From: CAVZBW01 sp963778465
GTDB taxonomy: Bacteria; Actinomycetota; Acidimicrobiia; Acidimicrobiales; RAAP-2
Assembly: GCA_963778465.1 (NCBI GenBank)
Contig: CAVZUK010000002.1
Coordinates: 496,001 to 560,000 of the forward strand
Direction: 5' to 3'
DNA: 64,000 bases
Position numbers and translations under genes: made by a program. The notes beneath the pieces were generated by a model. The model was not told the DNA's origin and searched no databases. It saw nothing but the letters and a program-made list of their open reading frames with translations. Positions 24,301 through 32,469 of the stretch are shown piece by piece; the first letter of the stretch is position 1; every line of letters starts with the position of its first letter.

Positions 24301-25056
24301 CTACCGACCCTCGGGTCCGAAGCGGCCCCAGTCCCAGTGCATCATCGACTCGTACGGTGCGGCGAGGAGCGGTCGGGTTGCGCCGTCCTTCCACGACCGC
24401 CGCAGCGGCTCGGCGAGCCGTTGCCCCGCCGCCGCCGGGTCGTCGTCGAGGTAGTAGAGGGTCATGCGGTACCGGCCCTCCTTGAAGTTGGGCCGGCGGC
24501 GGATGGCGGGTGAGGTCGCGAAGACCCATGCGCCCGCCACTCCGGGGACCGACATCAGCTCCGGCATGACCTCGGCGTGGGCCCGCTGGAGGTAGGCGTC
24601 CCACCCCTCGCGGTCCTGGTCCGCCGGCTCCTCGATCACCAGCTCGACGCCGCGGTTGGGCCGGAAGGGAACGACCTCCGGCGTGACGAGGGCGCTCGGG
24701 GCCGCGTGGGTCTCGAGCAGGAGCAGGCCGCCCGTGTACACCGAGGGGAGCCGGTGCGAGAACCGTCCCATGTCGGCCAGGCGCTGGCCGAGCGTCAAGA
24801 AGTCGTCGAGCGTCGGGTCCACCGGCTCGCCCATCAGGTAGGACACGACGTGGTCGATCGACGCCCAGTCGCCCACCTCGGCCGCTCGCGCCGCCCGGCA
24901 CCCTGGCGTGGACGCCCAACGCTGCCCGAAGACGAGCCCGGGCAGCTGGTACTGCTCGGGCATGTGGTCCAGCTGGTGCCATTCGAGGTACGGCCGGTCG
25001 TCGCCCGTCGTCGAACGACCCGACAACGAAAAGAACCCGACCTTGACTCGGTTCAT
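24301..25056 (-). CDS. EthD-like dimeric alpha+beta barrel protein
   Basis: 251 residues, apparently two ferredoxin-like repeats. YLEWHQLDHMPEQYQLPG in the first half and RAHAEVMPELMSVPGVAGAWVF in the second resemble EthD/Dabb proteins, often found beside oxygenases or decarboxylating enzymes. A catalytic role is not established for the family. GGGGGGAG sits just before ATG 25056. It is divergent from the ferredoxin gene at 25107, with only 50 bases between the starts. Confidence 0.7.
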   Translation of the reverse strand: MNRVKVGFFSLSGRSTTGDDRPYLEWHQLDHMPEQYQLPGLVFGQRWASTPGCRAARAAEVGDWASIDHVVSYLMGEPVDPTLDDFLTLGQRLADMGRFSHRLPSVYTGGLLLLETHAAPSALVTPEVVPFRPNRGVELVIEEPADQDREGWDAYLQRAHAEVMPELMSVPGVAGAWVFATSPAIRRRPNFKEGRYRMTLYYLDDDPAAAGQRLAEPLRRSWKDGATRPLLAAPYESMMHWDWGRFGPEGR

Positions 25057-25093
25057 GCCGCTCCCCCCATGGGCGTTGCCCGTCGGTTGGTCG

Positions 25094-25099
25094 TACACT
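25094..25099 (+). promoter_or_regulatory. -10 box, leaderless, for the ferredoxin
   Basis: TACACT fits TANNNT and is followed by seven bases and GTG 25107. Confidence 0.55.
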
Positions 25100-25106
25100 C
25101 TGCCAT

Positions 25107-25298
25107 GTGCGAGTGATCGTCGATTACGACCTGTGCGAGTCCAACGCGCTGTGCATGGCGGCCGCCCCCGAGGTATTCGAGGTGCGCGACGACGACTACC
25201 TGTACGTCTTGCAGGAGGAGCCGCCCGAGGATCTCCGGGCAAAGGTCGAGGCCGCCGCCCGGTCCTGCCCCAAGGCGGCCATCACGATCGAGGGCTGA
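25107..25298 (+). CDS. 3Fe-4S ferredoxin
   Basis: 63 residues. DYDLCESNALCMAAAPEVFEV gives C-x5-C, and CPKAAI near the end supplies the third cluster cysteine: the pattern of 3Fe-4S ferredoxins that feed electrons to cytochromes P450 or related oxygenases. The obvious P450 lies at 47388, so this could serve it or a distant partner. GTG 25107 is leaderless (TACACT seven bases upstream). Its 3' end overlaps the convergent SDR gene by 17 bases, so transcription of both could interfere. Confidence 0.92.
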   Translation: MRVIVDYDLCESNALCMAAAPEVFEVRDDDYLYVLQEEPPEDLRAKVEAAARSCPKAAITIEG

Positions 25299-26172
25299 CC
25301 CCGGTCCAGTCCTCGTAGAGGGCACGCTCCCTCGACAGGGCCTGCGCGTCGACGTCGATCGAGGCCAGCTCCGCCGCTTCTTCCGACGTGGCGAGCCACA
25401 TGACGACGGCCCCGATCAGCTCCGGCGGTGCCCACCCGGACCCGTCGAAGCCGAAGGGCCCCATGTCGGCGAGGATCCGCTCGGTCACCACGCCGCCGGG
25501 TTGCAGGTTGAAGAACCTCACGCCGGCGTCGGCGTGCTCGACGGCGAGGACCCCGAGGACGCGGTGGAGCGCGCCCTTGCTCACCCCGTAGCCCATGCCC
25601 CAACCACCGGAGCCCGCAGGGGCCGGCGGGTCCGTGAAGCCCGCGCTCGAGGTCATCGTGACGACGGTGCCCGTCCCGCGCTGGAGCATGCCGGGGAGCA
25701 CCATCTGCAGGATGTGGAGCGGCGCGATGACGTTGGCCGCAAGGTGGCGCTCGATGAGCTCGACCGGGGTGTCGAGGAACTGGTCCATGTGGCCGGGCCC
25801 CACGTAGCGCCCGTTGTTGACGAGGAGGTCGACCCGCCCCCACCGCTCGAGCAGCGTGGCGACGGCGGCGCCGACGGACGCCAGGTCGAGGAGGTCGGCC
25901 GGCAGGACCAGCACCGAGCGACCCGTCGACTCGATCTCGAGCGCGGTGCTCTCGAGCGAACCGGGGAGCGGGCTCGTGTCGCTCGCCCGCAGCGTGGACG
26001 AGTGCTCGCGGGCCTCGCCCTCGCGGCGGCTTCGCGCCGTGATGGCCACGTCGTAGCCCGCATTGGCCGCGGCGATGGCGACGGCCCTGCCGATGCCTCG
26101 GCTGGCCCCGGTCACCAGCGCCACCGGGGTGCTGTCGTCGCCCGAGGCCCCCGACTCCTGACTGCGATCCAT
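25282..26172 (-). CDS. SDR family NAD(P)-dependent oxidoreductase
   Basis: 296 residues. TGASRGIG, VNNGRYVG, VTMTSSAG and YGVSK supply the classical motifs. The segment PGSLESTALEI followed by LLERWGRVDLLVNN shows it is a paralogue of the SDR at 16670. ATG 26172 was preferred to an upstream in-frame start because GGGGGTGGGT precedes it. The C-terminus extends past the ferredoxin stop on the opposite strand (overlap 25282-25298). Substrate unknown. Confidence 0.88.
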   Translation of the reverse strand: MDRSQESGASGDDSTPVALVTGASRGIGRAVAIAAANAGYDVAITARSRREGEAREHSSTLRASDTSPLPGSLESTALEIESTGRSVLVLPADLLDLASVGAAVATLLERWGRVDLLVNNGRYVGPGHMDQFLDTPVELIERHLAANVIAPLHILQMVLPGMLQRGTGTVVTMTSSAGFTDPPAPAGSGGWGMGYGVSKGALHRVLGVLAVEHADAGVRFFNLQPGGVVTERILADMGPFGFDGSGWAPPELIGAVVMWLATSEEAAELASIDVDAQALSRERALYEDWTGVSPRS

Positions 26173-26290
26173 CCGACCCACCCCCGTTTGCCGTCTCGCT
26201 CGTGCGGGCCCGTCCCGTCCGATCAGGCCGGTGCCCGGCGCCGGCTCTGGCCCGCCCATCTTGCTCTGGTCGGGCCATCCTGTCGCACGG

Positions 26291-26296
26291 TACGTT
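26291..26296 (+). promoter_or_regulatory. -10 box, leaderless, for the DUF35-thiolase fusion
   Basis: TACGTT fits TANNNT; seven bases separate it from ATG 26304. Confidence 0.55.
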
Positions 26297-26303
26297 CACC
26301 CGC

Positions 26304-27950
26304 ATGTCCAGGCCCCTGCCGCAGCTGACGCCGGAGACCGAGTTCTTCTGGACCTCCGGGAAGGACGGCGCCCTCCGCTTCCGCCGCTGCGCGGACTGCG
26401 GTGCGCTGCAACACCCGCCCGGCCCGATCTGCCGCGATTGCGGATCCTCCGACCTGGCTCCGGACCGGGTGGCGGGGAAGGGGGTGGTCGTCGGCTTCAC
26501 GGTCAACCACCATCGGTGGTCCCCGGCCTTCCCGCCGCCCTACGTCGTGGCGATCGTGGCCCTCGACGAGGACCCCCGCATCCGCCTCACCACGAACCTG
26601 GTCGGCGTGGATCCCTCCGAGGTCGAGGTGGGCCAGCGGGTCGAGGTGCGCTTCGAACAGGTCGAGGACGTCTGGCTGCCGATCTTCGCCGTCGCGGATC
26701 TCGCCGCCGACGCCCCGCTCCCGGAGGAGGAGCCGATCGCGGAGCACGTGCGGCCGATGGTCCGCGGGGACAAGTTCGAGGACAAGGTCGCCGTCACGGG
26801 CATCGGCATGTCGACGATAGGGCGGCGCCTCGGCGTCGACCCCCTCGCCCTCACGATCGACGCGTGCCGGCGCGCCGTCGAAGACGCCGGGCTCACCATG
26901 GCCGACATCGACGGACTGTCGACCTACCCGGGCGGCCCGGCCGCCGGTGGCCACTCCGAGGGTGGGACCACCGCGCTCGAGGAATCGCTCCGGCTCCGCC
27001 CGACGTGGATCAACGGCGCCGGCGAGACGCCGGGGCAGAGCGGCTCGGTCGTCGCGGCGATGCTCGCCGTCGCCGCCGGACTGTGCCGCCACGTGCTGTG
27101 CTTCCGCACGGTGTGGGAGGCGACATGGGCGGACCGCCTGCGTTCCCGGGCGCCGTCGGGCCAGGGGGGCGGGCGGGTGGAGGGGGACTTCATGGCCTGG
27201 CGAGCTCCCTTCGGGGCGTTGAGCCCGGCCAACTGGATCGCCATGAACGCCTCCCACCACTTCCGCCGCTACGGCACGACGAGGGCGGCGCTCGGGACCA
27301 TCGCCATCAACGCCCGGAGCAACGCGGCGCGCAACCCCAATGCCATCTACACGGATCCGATGACGATGGACGACTACCTCGGGGCGCGGATGATCACGAC
27401 CCCCTTCGGCCTCTACGACTGCGACGTCCCCTGCGACGGCTCGATCGCGCTCGTGGTCTCCGCCGTGGACGTGGCAGGCGATCTGCGGCGCCGGCCGGTC
27501 CTGGTGGAGGCCGTCGGCACCCAGGTGATCGACCGGCCGAGCTGGGACCAGGGCACGCTCAGCCACGAGCCGCAGACGCAGGGCCCTGCCGCGCACCTGT
27601 GGAGCCGGACGTCCCTGCGCCCGTCCGACGTAGACGTCGCCGAGCTGTACGACGGGTTCACCTTCAACTGCCTCAGCTGGATCGAGGCGTTGGGCTTCTG
27701 CGGCATCGGGGAGGCGGGCGACTTCCTCTCGGACCCGGGTCGCATCGCCCTCGACGGAGAGCTCCCCCTCAACACCTTCGGCGGCCAGCTCTCCGCCGGG
27801 CGGACCCACGGCTACGGCTATCTCCACGAGGCGGTCGTGCAGCTTCGCGGTGACGGGGGAGAGCGCCAGGTTCCCGGCGCCGAGGTGGTGGCCGTGAGCA
27901 CCGGCGGCGGCACGCCGGGGGGTTGCCTGCTGCTCGTCGGGGGGCGCTAG
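26304..27950 (+). CDS. DUF35 OB-fold/SCP2-type thiolase fusion, nucleophilic Cys absent
   Basis: 548 residues. Residues 1-140 are a DUF35 zinc-ribbon/OB fold: CADCGALQHPPGPICRDCG is the four-Cys knuckle and VVVGFTVNHH starts the OB barrel. From about 165 (VAVTGIGMSTIG) an SCP2/Ltp2-like thiolase follows, with AGRTHGYG and GGTPGGC in its last blocks. The position of the usual nucleophilic cysteine reads GETPGQSGSV, without Cys. In steroid side-chain degradation a separate DUF35 protein and Ltp2 form a retro-aldolase; here both halves are one chain. ATG 26304 is fixed by the leaderless promoter. The predicted role is aldol cleavage of a hydroxyacyl-CoA. Confidence 0.87.
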   Translation: MSRPLPQLTPETEFFWTSGKDGALRFRRCADCGALQHPPGPICRDCGSSDLAPDRVAGKGVVVGFTVNHHRWSPAFPPPYVVAIVALDEDPRIRLTTNLVGVDPSEVEVGQRVEVRFEQVEDVWLPIFAVADLAADAPLPEEEPIAEHVRPMVRGDKFEDKVAVTGIGMSTIGRRLGVDPLALTIDACRRAVEDAGLTMADIDGLSTYPGGPAAGGHSEGGTTALEESLRLRPTWINGAGETPGQSGSVVAAMLAVAAGLCRHVLCFRTVWEATWADRLRSRAPSGQGGGRVEGDFMAWRAPFGALSPANWIAMNASHHFRRYGTTRAALGTIAINARSNAARNPNAIYTDPMTMDDYLGARMITTPFGLYDCDVPCDGSIALVVSAVDVAGDLRRRPVLVEAVGTQVIDRPSWDQGTLSHEPQTQGPAAHLWSRTSLRPSDVDVAELYDGFTFNCLSWIEALGFCGIGEAGDFLSDPGRIALDGELPLNTFGGQLSAGRTHGYGYLHEAVVQLRGDGGERQVPGAEVVAVSTGGGTPGGCLLLVGGR

Positions 27951-27963
27951 GGGCGCGGGCGGC

Positions 27964-28359
27964 TCACGCGTCGGCGGTGTAGACCCGCTGCACGAAGCGC
28001 CACGCGCCGTCCTCCTTGACCAGGGTGTCGGCGTACTGTCCCGACGCCGCGAGCTGCTGGCGGCCAGGTTCGCCCTCGAGAGCGAACATCTGCAGGTAGG
28101 CCCGCAGCGTGGCCCGCCGACCGTCCCCCTCGATCACCAGGTTGGTGGCGATATGGCGGGGCGAGCGCATGCGCTGCGCGAACTCCTTGGCGAACTCCTC
28201 GAGCGCGGCGCGACCCTCGATGAGCCGACCCGCCGCGTCGAGCACGCCGTCCTCGGTGAACACGCCGGCGAAGGCCCCGCCGTCGCCGCTGTCGATGGCG
28301 TGGTTGTAGCGGGCCGCCAGCGCCTGGATGGCCACCTGGTCGTCGGTCGTCAGCCCCAT
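27964..28359 (-). CDS. SnoaL-like nuclear transport factor 2 family protein
   Basis: 131 residues. DDQVAIQALAARYNHAIDSGD, GVFTEDGVLDAAG and a C-terminal block FVQRVYTADA match the SnoaL_4-type fold, with a buried pocket and probable catalytic Asp/His. GGGGG precedes the ATG. It is convergent with the thiolase fusion (13 bases between stops) and divergent from the flavoprotein at 28561. A function in ring hydration or isomerisation is possible but not shown. Confidence 0.8.
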   Translation of the reverse strand: MGLTTDDQVAIQALAARYNHAIDSGDGGAFAGVFTEDGVLDAAGRLIEGRAALEEFAKEFAQRMRSPRHIATNLVIEGDGRRATLRAYLQMFALEGEPGRQQLAASGQYADTLVKEDGAWRFVQRVYTADA

Positions 28360-28438
28360 GCATCCCCCTTGGTCGGCGGCCCCACCCCGTCCCGGCGTGC
28401 CGAAGGTGGTCCTGGCCTTCGGATCCGAGGTGGGCCGA

Positions 28439-28447
28439 TGGTATAAC
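28439..28447. promoter_or_regulatory. Divergent -10 region between SnoaL gene and flavoprotein
   Basis: GGTATAACG reads TATAAC on the plus strand and, with adjacent bases, TACCAT on the minus strand (TTATACCAT), so both divergent genes may use this AT-rich spot in a GC-rich gap. Confidence 0.35.
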
Positions 28448-28560
28448 GGGTCGGGCGACCGGGAGGCACGTCGCCACGTCGCAGCGGTTGCGGGGGTACA
28501 TGGGGATGGGCGGGGGTACGGCGTCGAGGTGACCAGGGCGCAGCTTGCGGAGCGTCGAGC

Positions 28561-30348
28561 GTGACGACGGCGCGGGTGACGGAGCGACCCGTCGACGGAG
28601 GTCGCGTCGCTCCCCGCTCGCTGGGTGCCAGGGTGGCGGAGCTGGCCCAGCTCCCGCACCGGCCGGGCGCGGCACGCTCGCCCCTGGCCGCGTCGACGAT
28701 CCCTCCCGAGCAGACCGACGTCGTCGTCGTCGGCAGCGGCGCGGCGGCGCTCTCGGCGGCCGCCGGGGCCCTCGGCGCTGGTGTGTCGGTCGCCGTCTTC
28801 GAGAAGGGACCGGTGCACGGCGGCACGACGGCGTGTTCGGGAGGGGTCGCCCACATCTACGCCAACGCCGTGATGGGCGCCGCGGGCATCGAGGATCCCC
28901 GGCACGACGCCCTCGCCTACATGGCCCGAGTGGGCTTCCCGGGTTCCTACGACCCCGAGTCGCCCACCCTCGGCCTCCTGTCGGATGCCTTCTCGCTGCT
29001 CGAGACCTACTACGACCGGGGGTCCGAGGTCATGGCCCACCTCTCGGGCCTCGGTGCGGTGCTCATGGAGGCCCCGTGGCTCGCCTGGGACGGTCGCATG
29101 TACCCCGACTACTACGAGTTCCCCGAGAACCGGGCCGTGCGGGGGAGGGGTGTCCAGCCGAGGACGCCCGACGGCGGCACGGGCAACGGCGCAGAGCTGG
29201 TCCGGCAGCTGACGGCCTTTGCCGCCTCACGGGGCACCGAGGTGCGACTCAGCCACCGGGTGGTCGACCTCCTCATCGACGACGGTGCGGTCCGGGGCGT
29301 GGTCGTCGACGACGGCTCTCGGTGCCGGGAGGTGCGATCTACCGCGGTCGTCTTCGGCTCCGGCGGCTTCGCCCACGACCCCGAGCTCCGTCGGCGGCTG
29401 TTGCGGGCGCCGGTGGCCGGGGGATCGGGCGTGCCGTCCAACACCGGGGACCTGATCGGGTTGGCGGAGCGCGCCGGGGCGACCTTCGGCCCGATGCACA
29501 ACGCCTGGTGGAACCAGCAGGTGCTCGAGGCGGTCGACGACTATGCCAACTCCGTGCTGGACGTCTGGGCCGTGCCGGGCGACGGGATGATCCTGGTGAA
29601 CCGCCACGGGGTCCGGGCGGTCGACGAAAAGCGCGAGTACGAGTCCCGGGGCCGCGTGCACCACGTGTTCGAGGACGACGAGTACGTCAACCGGGTGCTC
29701 TTCATGATCTACGACGGCCGCACCGCCGAGGCCTACGGAGGTCGCTACCCCATCCCGCCCGCCGGCGCCGTGGCCGACCACGTGATCTCCGCGATCGGCG
29801 TCCCGTCCCTCGCCGCCGCCATCGAGGAGCGCCTGTCGCGGCGCTGGCGCAACGCCATGCCCGCGGGGATCGCCCCGGTCGAGCTCGATCCTTCCTTCTC
29901 GGAGCACCTGGCGTCGACCATCGCCCGTTTCAACGCCATGGCGGAGCGGGGTGTCGACGAGGACTTCGGGCGCGGGTCCAAGGCGGTGGAGTTCGCCTTC
30001 CACGGGCCCCCGGCGAAGGACAACACGCTCCCCAACGCCTCGATGTACCCGATCGACCCGTCGGGACCCCTGTTCGCCATCTGCATCCTGGGCACCGCCT
30101 TTGACACCGACAGCGGTCCGCGCATCGGCACGAGCGGCCAGATCCTCGGGTGCGGCGGTCCGATCCCCGGGCTCTACGGAGCGGGCAATTGCGTCGACGC
30201 CGTCTTCGGACAGGGCTATCCCGGCGGGGGATCCACGATCGGGCCGGGGATGGTCTTCGGCTTCCTCGCCGGCCAGCACGCCGCGGCGCTGGCTCGCCGC
30301 ACAGATGGCACGGCCTTAGCTCGCCGCTCGCCGGGGGCGGCGCGGTGA
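28561..30348 (+). CDS. FAD-dependent oxidoreductase, 3-ketosteroid-delta1-dehydrogenase/fumarate-reductase-like
   Basis: 595 residues. After about 50 non-conserved residues, VVVVGSGAAALSAAAGAL binds FAD. FEKGPVHGGTTACSGG and, near the end, GLYGAGNCVDAVFGQGYPGGG with STIGPGMVFGFLAG are typical of the 3-ketosteroid-delta1-dehydrogenase/flavocytochrome-c group. It probably introduces a double bond next to a carbonyl in a ring or acyl chain. The stop overlaps the start of the next gene (GTGA), and a hydrolase-like protein and a Rieske oxygenase follow, so this is a ring-oxidation operon by context. Confidence 0.88.
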   Translation: MTTARVTERPVDGGRVAPRSLGARVAELAQLPHRPGAARSPLAASTIPPEQTDVVVVGSGAAALSAAAGALGAGVSVAVFEKGPVHGGTTACSGGVAHIYANAVMGAAGIEDPRHDALAYMARVGFPGSYDPESPTLGLLSDAFSLLETYYDRGSEVMAHLSGLGAVLMEAPWLAWDGRMYPDYYEFPENRAVRGRGVQPRTPDGGTGNGAELVRQLTAFAASRGTEVRLSHRVVDLLIDDGAVRGVVVDDGSRCREVRSTAVVFGSGGFAHDPELRRRLLRAPVAGGSGVPSNTGDLIGLAERAGATFGPMHNAWWNQQVLEAVDDYANSVLDVWAVPGDGMILVNRHGVRAVDEKREYESRGRVHHVFEDDEYVNRVLFMIYDGRTAEAYGGRYPIPPAGAVADHVISAIGVPSLAAAIEERLSRRWRNAMPAGIAPVELDPSFSEHLASTIARFNAMAERGVDEDFGRGSKAVEFAFHGPPAKDNTLPNASMYPIDPSGPLFAICILGTAFDTDSGPRIGTSGQILGCGGPIPGLYGAGNCVDAVFGQGYPGGGSTIGPGMVFGFLAGQHAAALARRTDGTALARRSPGAAR

Positions 30349-31032
30349 AGCTCGCCTACCGGGACCTCCCGGCCCCGGAGCCGCCGGGTCGGGTCGGATC
30401 GGGCATGCCCGCGGTCGTCCTCCACCGAGAGGGCGAGACGTCCTTCGCGCGGCCGCTCGACGTGGTCCGGGCCACGCGGGAGGTCGGCCGCGTGCTGGTG
30501 CCCTTTGGCAACTACGCCTCGTACCCGAGCGGCATGGAGGTGGGGGGCATCTGCTGGTACCGGCTCCTGCCCGGCTACGCCGGCACCGACCCGATCTCCC
30601 TGGCGACCGCCGTGGTGCAGGTCTGCGACCTTCTCGACGACCAGGAGCTCTCGGGCGTCCTGCTCGTGGGCTTCGGCCAGGGGGCGGTCGTCGCCCTGGG
30701 CGCCGCGCTGCTGCCGCGCAGGGCGCGTGCGCGCCCTCGTGTGCGCGGACCTCCACGAGGCACACCTGGACCTGCTCCCCCCTGCGGTGTGGGAGGTGGG
30801 CGATCCGCCTCCGGTGCTGCTCGCGCGCGCCGGTGCATCGACGGAGGGCGCCGGCGCCGGCATGGTGCTCGAGCGCGAGCAGGAGGCGCTCGCCACCCGG
30901 GGCGTCGGCGCCTCGACGTGGAGCTGGGTCGGGGAGGCGGCCGATCGTGACGCGACCGAGCACGCGCTGTCCGACGGCATCGCCGGGTGGATCCGGGCCC
31001 TGCCGCGTCTGCATCTGGAGGAGGTCCCGTGA
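30345..31032 (+). CDS. Alpha/beta-hydrolase-like protein, nucleophile Ser replaced (frameshifted)
   Basis: From GTG 30345 (GTGA overlap) the frame reads LVPFGNYASYPSGMEVGG and LSGVLLVGFGQGAVVALGAAL, then after about 30725 continues in another frame with VRALVCADLHEAHLDLLPP to TGA 31030-31032. An extra base in the GGGCGCGTGCGCGCC tract at 30712-30735 explains it; repaired length is about 228 residues. The nucleophile elbow GxSxG appears as GFGQG, with glycine in the serine position, so it is probably not a working serine hydrolase. It is coupled to the flavoprotein upstream and its stop touches the Rieske oxygenase unit. Confidence 0.6.
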
Positions 31033-31110
31033 CGGGCACCCGGGCGCCCGAGCGGCCCGCCGCGCACGGGCCCGCACGTCCCCGACCGCTGGCGGCTCGG
31101 GCCGGCATTC

Positions 31111-32409
31111 GTGCCCAAGGGTCGCTACACCGATCCGGCGTTCCTCGACCTCGAGCTCGAGCGGCTGTTCCCGAGGACCTGGCTCAACGCGTGCCGGGTC
31201 GACGAGGTCGAGCGGGTGGGGGACTACGTCGACTTCGCGATCGGCGACCAGTCCATCGTGGTCGTCCGCACCGAGGCGGGTCTCCGGGCGTACTTCAACG
31301 CCTGCCGGCACCGGGGCACGAGGCTCGTCTCCGGGCAGGGCCGGATCGGCGAGTTCCGTTGCCCCTTCCACGCCTGGCGCTGGAACCTGGACGGGACGCT
31401 CAAGTTCCAGGCCGACGCGGCCAACTTCGAGCCCCGGACCGAGGCCGAGCTGTGCCTCCCGGAGTGCCGGGTCGACACCTGGGGAGGGTGGGTGTTCGTC
31501 AACCTGGATGCCGGCGCCGAGCCGCTGGCGGACTACCTGGACCCCATTCCGTCGCGGCTCGACGGCTTCAAGCTCGAGGACATGCGGATCGCCTGGTACA
31601 AGTCGGTGATCCTGCCGGCCAACTGGAAGACCGCCCTCGACGCGTTCATCGAGAGCTGGCACGTGCCGGGCACCCACCCGCAGCTGATGCGGCCGGACAA
31701 GCACAAGACGCCGCCGACCATCGCCGAGTGCGAGCGGTACGGCGCCACCTTCAACGAGCTGTTCCGCTACCACTCGCGCCATGCCGACGTCTACCGCTAC
31801 GGCGGCGACGGGGATGCCACCAGGGTGCGCGCCGAGTACGGCGTCGATCCCCAGGCCATCTACACGAACGTGGAGTACTCGCTGCGCGAGCTCGGGGCCC
31901 TCTACCTGAAGACCGATCTCGGCGCGGCCGCCGAGCTGCGCACGATCGATGCCGCCCGCGGCCCCGACGGCAACGCCATCTATCAGCAGCTCCGCAAGAA
32001 GCATGCCCGGGCGGCCGGCATCGACTACCCCGATGTCACCCAGGAGCAGCTCAGGGGCGCTATGTACGACTGGCACGTCCTGCCCAACACCGTCTTCCTG
32101 ATCGACATGGGCTGCTGCCTGGCCTACCGCGCCCGGCCCAACGGCCGCGACCCCGACACCTGCGTCTTCGACGTCCAGGGGCTGGAGCTCCCGCCGAGCG
32201 ACGGACTCGAGACCGCACTCCCGCGGCGCTTCGACGACTGGCGCCAGGCCCAGATGGGCGAGATCCTCGAGCAGGACTTCTCCAACATGTCCGAGGTGAC
32301 CGCCGGGCTGCACTCCGCCGGGTACGACGGCCATCGCCTCAACACCGCGCAGGAGATGACCATCTGGAACTACCACCGCGCCATCGACGAGTTCCTCTTC
32401 GGCTCGTGA
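31111..32409 (+). CDS. Rieske non-haem iron oxygenase, alpha subunit
   Basis: 432 residues from GTG 31111. CRHRGTR (about residue 63) and CPFHAW (about 84) form the Cys2His2 Rieske cluster site. WKTALDAFIESWHVPGTH carries the mononuclear-iron histidines and the bridging acidic residue. The enzyme hydroxylates or demethylates a ring substrate; no reductase or ferredoxin gene adjoins. The reading frame continues upstream to 31033 without a start, with plausible family residues (HVPDRWRLGPAFVPKG), and GTG 31029 overlaps the previous stop. The true N-terminus may start there with a frameshift near 31045-31085. Confidence 0.9.
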   Translation: MPKGRYTDPAFLDLELERLFPRTWLNACRVDEVERVGDYVDFAIGDQSIVVVRTEAGLRAYFNACRHRGTRLVSGQGRIGEFRCPFHAWRWNLDGTLKFQADAANFEPRTEAELCLPECRVDTWGGWVFVNLDAGAEPLADYLDPIPSRLDGFKLEDMRIAWYKSVILPANWKTALDAFIESWHVPGTHPQLMRPDKHKTPPTIAECERYGATFNELFRYHSRHADVYRYGGDGDATRVRAEYGVDPQAIYTNVEYSLRELGALYLKTDLGAAAELRTIDAARGPDGNAIYQQLRKKHARAAGIDYPDVTQEQLRGAMYDWHVLPNTVFLIDMGCCLAYRARPNGRDPDTCVFDVQGLELPPSDGLETALPRRFDDWRQAQMGEILEQDFSNMSEVTAGLHSAGYDGHRLNTAQEMTIWNYHRAIDEFLFGS

Positions 32410-32434
32410 CAACCAGTGTTCTCGGTACTACCAT
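32407..32434 (+). promoter_or_regulatory. Promoter of the amidohydrolase at 32470
   Basis: TGACAA at 32407-32412, a 16-base spacer and TACCAT at 32429-32434. The spacer contains TGTTCTCGG, which equals one half of the palindrome at 2962-2975 read on the minus strand. Confidence 0.4.
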
Positions 32435-32469
32435 GACCCCGCCTGACACCGCCACGGGGGGAGGTATGC

